Part shown: piece after piece, positions 49,462-57,538 of the stretch
Layout of the letters: every line of letters starts with the position of its first letter
Position numbering within the stretch: position 1 is the first letter of the stretch
Made by a program: the position numbers and the translations under genes
NCBI RefSeq assembly: GCF_004209775.1
Contig: NZ_CP035914.1
Coordinates: forward strand, 2,418,001-2,482,000
Source of the DNA: Synechococcus sp. WH 8101
GTDB taxonomy: Bacteria > Cyanobacteriota > Cyanobacteriia > PCC-6307 > Cyanobiaceae
Direction of reading: 5' to 3'
Length of the DNA: 64,000 bases
Notes under the pieces: generated by a model
What the model saw: the letters and a program-made list of their open reading frames with translations, nothing else
Databases searched by the model: none
What the model was told of the DNA's origin: nothing

Positions 49462-49479
49462 GCGGTTGCGCCGAAGCGA

Positions 49480-49878
49480 TCAGGACGACGCCCTGGACGC
49501 GAGCTGAATCAACTCCACTTTGTAGCCATCCGGATCCTCCACGAAGGCGATCACCGTGCTGCCGTGCTTCATCGGCCCCGGTTCCCGCACCACGCGCCCA
49601 CCCTTCTCGGCAATCGCCGCACAGGTGGCATGGATGTCGTCCACACCGAGGGCGATGTGGCCGTAGCCATCACCCAGGGCGTAATGGTCGGTGTCCCAGT
49701 TATGGGTCAGCTCCAGCACGGTGTGATCGCTCTCCTCGCCGTATCCCACAAAAGCAAGCGTGAACCGGCCGGAGGGGTAGTCCTTGCGGCGCAGCAACTG
49801 CATCCCCAGCACCTCGGTGTAGAAGCGCAGCGATCGCTCCAGATCCCCCACACGCAGCATCGTGTGCAGCATGCGCAT
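49480..49878 (-). CDS. gloA: Lactoylglutathione lyase (glyoxalase I)
   Basis: 132 residues. It isomerises the methylglyoxal-glutathione adduct to S-lactoylglutathione. The start [20 protein letters not shown] has the first metal histidine. [22 protein letters not shown] gives the glutamate, [16 protein letters not shown] the second histidine, and [15 protein letters not shown] the last glutamate. It is downstream of the ClpB-type gene's start region on the same strand, and divergent from eno. Confidence 0.93.
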   Translation of the reverse strand: MRMLHTMLRVGDLERSLRFYTEVLGMQLLRRKDYPSGRFTLAFVGYGEESDHTVLELTHNWDTDHYALGDGYGHIALGVDDIHATCAAIAEKGGRVVREPGPMKHGSTVIAFVEDPDGYKVELIQLASRASS

Positions 49879-49951
49879 TGGCGTCAACTCCCAGCCCTTC
49901 TCCCAGCATGGTGCCAAAGCACACCAAGAGGGGTCAGGGGGAGACCCATAA

Positions 49952-51271
<1,320 letters not shown>

Positions 51272-51284
51272 CCGCCTTCGATCG

Positions 51285-52040
51285 ATGCCCGCGGATTCTG
51301 GCGGTCATTGGCTGATCCCTCAACTACTTGACCCCAAGCGGTTGAGCAAGATGCGTGATCAGCTGATTGCACGGGCAGATTCGAAGACGCTGCAATCAGG
51401 ACGCCAGGCCTTACTCGGAATCCAGGCCGATGGTTCCCACCTGGCACGATCATCCTTGGATGAGGATCTGTTTGCCCTTCTGACAGATCCCGCCCTGATC
51501 GCAGCGGTGAAACGGGTGAGCGGATGCCCAATGGTGCGCCCTTTCCAATTCGATCTGCTCACGAAGGCGCCCGGAGCACCTGAAACCCCTTGGCATAGAG
51601 ATCGCGATTTTCTTCCAATTGATCGGCAGAGTTACACCTGCTGGATTCCCCTCGATCCCATCCCTGAGGACTGCACCCTGGTGTACGCGGAAGGTACGGC
51701 CTCGATGGCCCCCACCTGCACAGATATGCCTGACCCCGCAAGCCTCAAGTGCCTGCTCGAGAACCATGGTTCACCGTTCCGGCGGCTGCCGGAGATGAAG
51801 CCTGGCGATGTGGACATCCACGAAGGACACGTCTGGCACTTCGGCCCTGCCAACAGCACACCGCACTGGCGTCGGGCTCTCGGCGTGGCCTTCGTTGAAC
51901 ATGGAACCTTGCTTTGCACCGATCCCGAAGGCTTTTCAGGCCCTGCAGGAGCACGGATGCGGCGCGCAACCTTGCACTCGCTCTTCGGCCCGAATGCCGA
52001 GGGCCAACCCGTCGAGGGCGAGCGACATCCGCTTCTTTGA
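51285..52040 (+). CDS. Phytanoyl-CoA dioxygenase (PhyH) family oxygenase
   Basis: 251 residues. An Fe(II)/2-oxoglutarate oxygenase pattern is visible: FQFDLLTKAPGAPETPWHRDRDFLP, with the HxD metal motif (WHRD), then CTLVYAEGT. EGHVWHFGPANSTPHWRRALGVAFVEHG provides the distal histidine and the arginine that binds 2-oxoglutarate. The substrate is unknown. Its stop overlaps the start of the next gene (TGATG), so the two are translationally coupled. No promoter is evident in the 13 bases after eno. Confidence 0.75.
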   Translation: MPADSGGHWLIPQLLDPKRLSKMRDQLIARADSKTLQSGRQALLGIQADGSHLARSSLDEDLFALLTDPALIAAVKRVSGCPMVRPFQFDLLTKAPGAPETPWHRDRDFLPIDRQSYTCWIPLDPIPEDCTLVYAEGTASMAPTCTDMPDPASLKCLLENHGSPFRRLPEMKPGDVDIHEGHVWHFGPANSTPHWRRALGVAFVEHGTLLCTDPEGFSGPAGARMRRATLHSLFGPNAEGQPVEGERHPLL

Positions 52041-52822
52041 TGGTGTCATTTGAAGCCTTCACGGCGGAGATCACGCGTGGCAAGCATGACCACCTCCTGC
52101 CAGAACACACCTTCGTGCAATGTCTACCCAAGATGGGCTCAACGGCGTTGAGCGCATCACTCAACAATGCCATTCACGAGTTCGAGATGGACTCAGCGCC
52201 ACAGCTGGCAGCTCAGCGCAATCAGCCAGGCTTTACATCAGCCCGCTGGCAGTGGCTTCATCATCGCCGCCTGACGCTTAAGGGAAAAACAGACGTCTGC
52301 ACCAGCCTTTTTCTGCTGACGGCTGATCTTCCCACCACCGAGTTGGAAGCCAGGGGATTCCGCCGCCTTTTCTTGAACCGCTCCCTGAGACCCTGGCTTC
52401 AAAGTATCGCCAACTGGAGCTTTCAACACCGTCAGAACCCGCTCCGCGACACATGGCAACGGAGCTATCAGCAATTCGTCAGCACAAGTGACCCATCCCT
52501 GGCAGACACCATGCCTCCATCCTTAACAACGTTGAAGGAGATGGTTCGCTTCTGGATCCCCATTTGGCTGACTTATCAACACTGGATCGCGACCGCCCAT
52601 CTCGCCACAGCACCCAGTTCAAACCAGCACCAGACTGTGTTGATCATCGACCATCACTCCATCCCCAAAGTCGCTAACAAAAGTCAGTTTTCCAGTCAGT
52701 TCAAAAGAGAGTTCGATCGGCTGATCCCTGCCATGCCAACCCTGAGTGGCAATCCAGCCAAAGACAACGCTTTCCACCAGGCTGTTCGGGCGAAACTTCT
52801 CAACGACAAATCAACGCTCTGA
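52040..52822 (+). CDS. Sulfotransferase-like protein
   Basis: About 260 residues. The N-terminus HTFVQCLPKMGSTALSASLN resembles the PAPS-binding loop (PxxGTTxL type) of sulfotransferases, and RRLFLNRSLRPWLQSIANW resembles the second PAPS-contacting strand. The base composition is clearly lower in GC than in the neighbouring genes. It is coupled to the oxygenase upstream, suggesting sequential hydroxylation and sulfation of one product, though this is inference. The 3' end overlaps the convergent UbiB-like gene by 12 bases. Confidence 0.5.
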   Translation: MVSFEAFTAEITRGKHDHLLPEHTFVQCLPKMGSTALSASLNNAIHEFEMDSAPQLAAQRNQPGFTSARWQWLHHRRLTLKGKTDVCTSLFLLTADLPTTELEARGFRRLFLNRSLRPWLQSIANWSFQHRQNPLRDTWQRSYQQFVSTSDPSLADTMPPSLTTLKEMVRFWIPIWLTYQHWIATAHLATAPSSNQHQTVLIIDHHSIPKVANKSQFSSQFKREFDRLIPAMPTLSGNPAKDNAFHQAVRAKLLNDKSTL

Positions 52823-54490
52823 AGACGAGAACGATTCCAATCGCCCATCGCGTCGCAACTTGATTTGCAAGCGCAACCAACCGCTCCCGACCGGAACAGC
52901 AGCTGCCAGAGGCAGCAGGGCCCACAAAGGCCTCGGGCCCGCCCCGAGCAGGGCGGCGGCCAACGCCAGAGAACCCAGCAACACCGACTGACCCACCGCA
53001 TGCTGGGCCGTCACCATGCGGCGGAACTGGCGGTCGGATTCACCCATGCGGATCTGCAGTTGCAGATCTCCCTGTTCGAGGCGTTCGAGACTTTCGTCCA
53101 GGCGCCTGGGAATCCCTGCGGCCCGACTGCTGAGCGCCCCCACCTGGCGGCCGAGCTCGTTGAACAGGTCATTGGGGCCGGATCCGCTGGCACTCATCAG
53201 GGGAAGCAGGTAGGGCTTGGCGATCGCAACCAGGCTAAAGCTGGGATCGAGGCTGCGTCCGACCCCTTCAAAGGTGGAGAGAGCCCGCATCACAAAGATC
53301 AGCTCCACCGGCAGACGGAACGGCTGGCCATACACCAGCTCGTAGAGATCTCCCGACAATTTGTCGATCACATTGGCAGTGAACGGAGGCGTGAGGGCTT
53401 CCTGCAACATCAAACGCACCAGACGACGCACGGGGCCGAGATCGACCCCTCCGGCAATCACCCCGGCGGCCTGCATTTCACTGACCAGAGCCGACGCATC
53501 CCGGGTCGCAGCCGCCCGGACCATGGCCCCAAGCCGTCGGCGCAGACCATCAGACAGCAGGCCCATCATGCCGAAGTCGTAGTAGATCAGGGCGCCATCA
53601 CTGGCCACCGCCAGATTGCCGGGATGGGGGTCGGCGTGGAAGAAGCCGTAACGCACCAATTGCTGCAGATAGCTGGCTGCACCGATCTCCGCCACGGCTG
53701 CCGGGTCAATCCCCGCCGCCAACAGGGCCTCGCGATCATTCACCTTGGTCCCCGGCAGATAATCCAGACAGAGCACCCGCCGGCTGCTCAATTCCCAGAT
53801 CACGCCAGGCACACGGATGCGCGGATCTTCCAGAAACTGCTGCCGGAAACGGGCGGCGTACTGGGCCTCCACGCGGAAATCGAGTTCCCGCAACAACACT
53901 CGGCGGCATTCCTGGGCGATCGCCACCCAATCGCGCCCGCGCCCCCAGCTGGGATGGCGCTGCAGCACAGCGGCCACCTGCTGCATCACCTCAAGATCGA
54001 GCCGGAACACCCGTTCCAGACCCGGGCGCTGAATCTTGAGCACCACCTGCCTTCCACTGCGCAAGCTGGCGCGATGCACCTGGGCAAGCGAAGCCGCACC
54101 GAGCGGCTGCTCATCCAGGTCGATGATTTCGGCGCAACGGGCGCCCAGCTCCTCCTCCAGCACCGCCTGAGCCCGATCGAAGGGAAAGGGGGGCACCCGA
54201 TCCTGCAGGTCGGCCAACTCAGCGACCCAGCCCGCCGGGAGCACATCCGGACGCGCGGAGAGCAACTGACCGAGTTTGATGAAGGCTGAGCCCAGCGCGA
54301 GAAGCTCTGCCGTCAGCCAGCGGGCCCGGCGTTGCTGACGTGCTTCACGTCGCTCTGGTGTGCAACCCCCCGGATAGGTCCAGCGGCGACCATCCCACCA
54401 CAACAGAACCATCAAGGTGAGCACGGCGCGCCAAATGCGCAGAGCCCTCAGAGCGCTGGGCACCACGGCACCACCGAGCCTGCCGGCCAT
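52811..54490 (-). CDS. ABC1/UbiB family atypical kinase
   Basis: 559 residues. The family-specific KLGQLLSARPDVLPAGWVAEL (KxGQ motif), the alanine-rich nucleotide loop GAASLAQVHRASLRSG, VVLKIQRPG, FHADPHPGNLAVASDGALIYYDFGMMG and C-terminal hydrophobic segments are all present. Cyanobacterial ABC1 kinases are linked to quinone and tocopherol metabolism. The ATG at 54490 overlaps the stop of the preceding small gene (TGATG), which fixes the start. Confidence 0.88.
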   Translation of the reverse strand: MAGRLGGAVVPSALRALRIWRAVLTLMVLLWWDGRRWTYPGGCTPERREARQQRRARWLTAELLALGSAFIKLGQLLSARPDVLPAGWVAELADLQDRVPPFPFDRAQAVLEEELGARCAEIIDLDEQPLGAASLAQVHRASLRSGRQVVLKIQRPGLERVFRLDLEVMQQVAAVLQRHPSWGRGRDWVAIAQECRRVLLRELDFRVEAQYAARFRQQFLEDPRIRVPGVIWELSSRRVLCLDYLPGTKVNDREALLAAGIDPAAVAEIGAASYLQQLVRYGFFHADPHPGNLAVASDGALIYYDFGMMGLLSDGLRRRLGAMVRAAATRDASALVSEMQAAGVIAGGVDLGPVRRLVRLMLQEALTPPFTANVIDKLSGDLYELVYGQPFRLPVELIFVMRALSTFEGVGRSLDPSFSLVAIAKPYLLPLMSASGSGPNDLFNELGRQVGALSSRAAGIPRRLDESLERLEQGDLQLQIRMGESDRQFRRMVTAQHAVGQSVLLGSLALAAALLGAGPRPLWALLPLAAAVPVGSGWLRLQIKLRRDGRLESFSSSER

Positions 54491-54804
54491 CACGGCGACT
54501 CCTCGAGGGTCCGACACAACTCAGCCACCTGGGCACGGAGACGATCGATCTGCTGCTGAGGGTCGTCTGTGGTGGCCGAGGTGGCCGACGCCGCCTCAGT
54601 CGCCGCCGCTTCTGGCTGGTCCGAATCCAGCCGTTCCGCTTCGGCTTTCACTTCCTCCTGAAACAGATCCCATTCGCGCCGCAGACGCTCCGGTGCGTCC
54701 TGGGCAAGAACAGCCACTTCGGCGGCCGCTCCCGCCAGACCATGGCCGAGTCGGGCCGCAAGCCGGTTCACGGTGGCTCTGAGCAGGGCATCGGGGGAGG
54801 GCAT
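54490..54804 (-). CDS. Small conserved helical protein upstream of the UbiB-like kinase
   Basis: 104 residues, mostly helical, starting MPSPDALLRATVNRLAARLG. It has an acidic middle, an Ala/Thr-rich linker and a short coiled coil at the end (QQQIDRLRAQVAELCRTLEE). I do not recognise a domain. It is translationally coupled to the UbiB-like kinase, so it may act with it. A phasin-like helical protein would be a guess. Confidence 0.6.
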   Translation of the reverse strand: MPSPDALLRATVNRLAARLGHGLAGAAAEVAVLAQDAPERLRREWDLFQEEVKAEAERLDSDQPEAAATEAASATSATTDDPQQQIDRLRAQVAELCRTLEESP

Positions 54805-54873
54805 GGCCTCGGCAGAGCTGATGGGGAAACTGTGGCAGATCCCGAGTGCGGCGCGTGATCAGTCGCTCCAGCG

Positions 54874-55452
54874 TCAGGGGCTGGGAGGGGCCACCGGCGG
54901 TGCCGGGAAGGGAGCGGCCACTGGAGCCGGCTCCGCCAGCACAGGAGCGGGACTGGGCGGCAGTGCCGGTGCGGGCTCAGCCACAACGGGTTGCGGTTTC
55001 GGCTCGGGCTTCGGAAGCACAGGTGCCGGCATCGCCTGCTCCGGCTGTGTCCAGGCTGGCTCGGGCAGCACAGGTTCCGGCGCCACCGCCGGAAGCAGCG
55101 CCTGCTGTTCAGCGCGGCGCTTGGCTTCAGCGGCGATGCGCTCCGCCTCCTGCCGCGACTTTTCAGCCTCCCGTTCCCGGGCCAGCTCCGCCTCCTTGGT
55201 GGCCACATCAGCCGTGAGATCACGGGAGAACTCGCCATGGCGACGGCGCAAGGCCTCGAGGCCCTCGCCCGGGAACGCCTGGCTGGCAAAGGCTTCGCGA
55301 CGCGGCTCCTGCAGGGCTCCCTGCATCACGATGATCCGCTGGGTGATGCCGTAACCGAGCGCAAAACACCCTCCCGCCACCAATGGGCCGACCCAGAAAC
55401 GTGGACGCTTGGCTTGCTCTCCCTCGCGTGCAGACCCCGATGCCTTGGCCAC
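54874..55452 (-). CDS. Single-pass membrane protein with coiled coil and Pro/Ala-rich tail
   Basis: About 192 residues from a GTG (a further GTG lies at 55476). A short basic N-terminus, one membrane span (FWVGPLVAGGCFALGYGITQ), a charged coiled coil (REREAEKSRQEAERIAAEAK) and a long proline/alanine-rich tail make up the protein. It resembles TonB- or envelope-spanning linkers but has no recognisable C-terminal domain. It begins about 50 bases past the displaced argJ end at 55505, so before the island arrived it was directly downstream of argJ. Confidence 0.6.
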   Translation of the reverse strand: MAKASGSAREGEQAKRPRFWVGPLVAGGCFALGYGITQRIIVMQGALQEPRREAFASQAFPGEGLEALRRRHGEFSRDLTADVATKEAELAREREAEKSRQEAERIAAEAKRRAEQQALLPAVAPEPVLPEPAWTQPEQAMPAPVLPKPEPKPQPVVAEPAPALPPSPAPVLAEPAPVAAPFPAPPVAPPSP

Positions 55453-55503
55453 AGCTTCGAATCCCCCGCACCACACCGGCGATTCTGACAGGGTCGGTCA
55501 GCG

Positions 55504-55530
55504 CCTACGTCGTGTAATCGGCGTTGATAC
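55504..55530. repeat. Distal attachment site, displaced original argJ 3' end
   Basis: Read on the - strand, this sequence encodes I-N-A-D-Y-T-T-stop in the same frame as ArgJ, with host-like wobble bases (GAT, ACG, ACG). It is 24 of 27 identical to the repeat at 62168-62194. The identical core TCGGCGTTGATAC is at 55518-55530. Just to its right the element contributes TACACA (55528-55533), half of the presumed integrase core site. Confidence 0.92.
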
Positions 55531-55875
55531 ACACGGACACTTCATAAGTATACACACCTAACCCCTAGACGATTGCTACCACTACGCTGGGTCAACAGGG
55601 CAGTTATCACAGAATTATCACAAGTGATGGAAATTATTATCACATGTGCCAGTAGAGGAACCTTGCCATGGCACGACACTTGCCACCCTGACTGGGAATT
55701 GGCAGGTGTGTATCGCCACTGACATCACAAAGCGATCACACAACGAGGAGAGGTGGGCATAACTCCAGACCTCGACAAGCGCCCTCAAGAAAGATACCCA
55801 ATACTGGGCAGGAGTCACCAAACACAACCAGCAATCATGTTAATGTGGTAAAATATATTTAGAGCACTCGGATCA
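55531..55875. other. Left end of the island: non-coding, with TTATCACA integrase arm-site candidates
   Basis: No convincing gene is seen in these 345 bases. TTATCACA occurs at 55604-55611, 55615-55622 and 55637-55644 on the + strand, three exact copies within 41 bases. A fourth copy sits at 55889-55896 at the start of the next gene. The same octamer occurs at the other end of the island. In tyrosine-recombinase systems such direct repeats flanking the core are arm-type integrase or excisionase sites. The stretch just before 55876 is AT-rich (AAAATATATTT) and may hold a promoter. Confidence 0.6.
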
Positions 55876-56412
55876 ATGATAAGGAAAATTATCACATCAC
55901 TTACACCCTTGTCAGTTCTATTATTTTCCTGTGGGTTCGCCGCCCAATCCAGCGTTTCAGTTCCAGACGAATTTGAGGGAGATATTTTAGTAGCCAAGAA
56001 TCTCGAGATCAACAAAAAGACTCCCAAAGACAGCCTTACTCCCAGCCTCTCATCCAGTCTTCCGATATCTCGGGATCTTTTACGTAAATTCCAGAGAACA
56101 GGTCAGACCTATCGGTACGAATCATCTTTGGCAATTTCAAAACTCTGGGAGGAAGGTCAAATCAAACAAGCAACATTTGAAATATATCGTGTAGACACGA
56201 CAACAGGAAAAGAGTCAAAGCGGAAAAGGGCAAATATATATTGCCTCGGATCAGCGGTGCCCGACAAGGAGGAAACACAAAAGCAAGTGAGAAGCCTGTA
56301 TGGAAGCACTGTTACTAATCCGTACTACTACAAAGGGCTTCGTGAGCTCTATTCGTATACGCCCCAAGAACACGCTTTGCTCTTGAAAGTCTGTTCATCG
56401 ATAGTGAAGTAA
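55876..56412 (+). CDS. Secreted protein of unknown function, island cargo
   Basis: 178 residues. A classic signal peptide (KIITSLTPLSVLLFSCGFAA) opens the protein. SPase I cleavage after FAA is likely, although the cysteine in FSCG could instead be a poor lipobox. The mature part is polar with a basic, tyrosine-rich C-terminal half (QIKQATFEIYRVDTT, NPYYYKGLRELYSYTPQEHA) and two cysteines that may pair. It matches no family that I know. It is the only obvious exported product of the island and may be cargo. Confidence 0.6.
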   Translation: MIRKIITSLTPLSVLLFSCGFAAQSSVSVPDEFEGDILVAKNLEINKKTPKDSLTPSLSSSLPISRDLLRKFQRTGQTYRYESSLAISKLWEEGQIKQATFEIYRVDTTTGKESKRKRANIYCLGSAVPDKEETQKQVRSLYGSTVTNPYYYKGLRELYSYTPQEHALLLKVCSSIVK

Positions 56413-56416
56413 TCAT

Positions 56417-56432
56417 CCTTTTTTAAAAAAGG
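56417..56432. repeat. Perfect 16-bp palindrome after the secreted-protein gene
   Basis: CCTTTTTTAAAAAAGG is a perfect palindrome five bases after the stop codon. It could act as a weak bidirectional terminator or protein-binding site. The rest of the gap to 56727 shows a small GGCG/CGCC hairpin at about 56440 and no gene. Confidence 0.5.
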
Positions 56433-56727
56433 CATTGGAGGCGAATGACGCCACCATCCTCACTAACCGCCAACAACACCAGGACCCTGGTTATACATCA
56501 GATTCTCTATACCACATAAAGACTCTTTAGGCAAATCAACTCGTAGCCATCTGTAGCAAATATCATCCCATGGGCGTCTTGAGATTGCTCATTCTCAGAT
56601 ATCAAGACATAGCCTGTTTTTATACTTGGTAAAATTGACAGAAGACAAAGTTAGAATGATGGAGAGGCAAGGTTGATGGTCCTGTGTGACCTCCCACGCC
56701 ACTAATCAGTCTTCTAAGTCCAAATTC

Positions 56728-57327
56728 ATGTGTAAGACAAACAGGAGTGGTAAGTCTGCTGTGCTCAACAAGAGGCAGCTGGAGATGGTCTTCGCTTCTC
56801 TACCTGAGAAGTATTCACTATTGGCGGAGATTCTCTACTACTCAGCGGGCAGGGTCTCGGAAGTTACCAACCTCAAGGTCAACAACATCAACTTCACGGA
56901 TGGTCTGGTGACCTTTGAGAAGTCCTCTACCAAAACGAAAGAGACCCGCCAGGTGCCACTACCGCCATCAGTCTTGGACAACTTATCCATATGGGTAGGT
57001 AGTCATGGTCTAAAGGGTGATGACTACATCTTCTTCACCAACTCTAGAAACATGAAACTCAAGGCAGGTGAGAAGTCTGTATCCACTCAGTCTGTAGACA
57101 ACTTCCTTCGTAAGGCATACGACTGGACTGGCATACAAGGAGCTTCTACACACTCCATGAGACGCTCACGCCTGACTCATCTTCATATTGAGGAGTCATG
57201 GTCACTACGAGAAATCATGAATATCAGCGGTCACAGAAATCTGATGTCTCTACAACAATACCTGGATAGCGACAGACGCCAAACCTTTGACAAATACAGA
57301 GAATTATTTGTGAAGGAGGGTGTTTGA
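56728..57327 (+). CDS. Small tyrosine recombinase, catalytic domain only
   Basis: 199 residues from the ATG at 56728; a GTG at 56686 would add 14. All catalytic residues are in place: Arg in SAGRVSEVTNL, Lys in the TKTKETRQVPLP hairpin, HSMRRS (HxxR), SGHRN (second His) and Tyr in LQQYLDSD. The N-terminal arm-binding and SAM-like core-binding domains of standard integrases are missing or very short. It may be a resolvase or excision partner, or may act on a different site from the large integrase. Confidence 0.85.
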   Translation: MCKTNRSGKSAVLNKRQLEMVFASLPEKYSLLAEILYYSAGRVSEVTNLKVNNINFTDGLVTFEKSSTKTKETRQVPLPPSVLDNLSIWVGSHGLKGDDYIFFTNSRNMKLKAGEKSVSTQSVDNFLRKAYDWTGIQGASTHSMRRSRLTHLHIEESWSLREIMNISGHRNLMSLQQYLDSDRRQTFDKYRELFVKEGV

Positions 57328-57357
57328 TTATCCTATCATTATAATATTGATGACAGT

Positions 57358-57417
57358 TATTGTCAACATAGTAAGTATCATCCAGGGGTTGACAATATAC
57401 AATAACTTGAGTAGAAT
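57358..57417 (+). promoter_or_regulatory. Sigma-70-type promoter with overlapping inverted repeats, driving the ParB-methyltransferase gene
   Basis: TTGACA (57389-57394) and TAGAAT (57412-57417) are separated by exactly 17 bases. The -35 box lies inside an inverted repeat: TATTGTCAAC at 57358-57367 and GTTGACAATA at 57388-57397. A second nested pair (GTTATTGT at 57356 and ACAATAAC at 57399) surrounds it. This looks like a repressible promoter with operator sites over the -35 box. It lies about 120 bases upstream of the start at 57539. Confidence 0.7.
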
Positions 57418-57476
57418 AACTCTGTAGCAGTTTCAAGGAAGTTATAGCTACTAAGTTACTTCAAGGTCAGGGATGA

Positions 57477-57495
57477 CGAAAAGTTTTTCATGACC
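57477..57495. repeat. Near-palindromic motif, left copy of an inverted pair
   Basis: The sequence ACGAAAGTTTTTCATGACC lies 44 bases before the ParB-methyltransferase start. Its reverse complement matches GGTCATGAAAAGTTTTTCGT at 60458-60477 apart from a one-base length difference and the centre. AAGGTCA at 57464-57470 with TGACCT at 57491-57496 adds a further inverted pair. It is a candidate binding site for an island-encoded regulator. Confidence 0.5.
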
Positions 57496-57538
57496 TCCAG
57501 ATTGAGCTACTATCGCCAAGAGTCTTGGTGTCACAGGC

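Noticed and set aside
55618-55827. A 69-codon open frame on the - strand in the left end of the island
   Set aside because: It overlaps the TTATCACA repeat cluster, has no recognisable pattern and no spaced neighbour. It is most likely chance.
56417-56432. The 16-bp A/T palindrome as an intrinsic terminator
   Set aside because: The stem is almost all A-T with no loop and no clear U-tract after a GC stem, so it is recorded only as a palindrome.
57224-57436. A 70-codon open frame on the - strand across the promoter region before the ParB-methylase
   Set aside because: It covers the promoter and inverted repeats and the end of the recombinase gene, and its composition is atypical for a protein.
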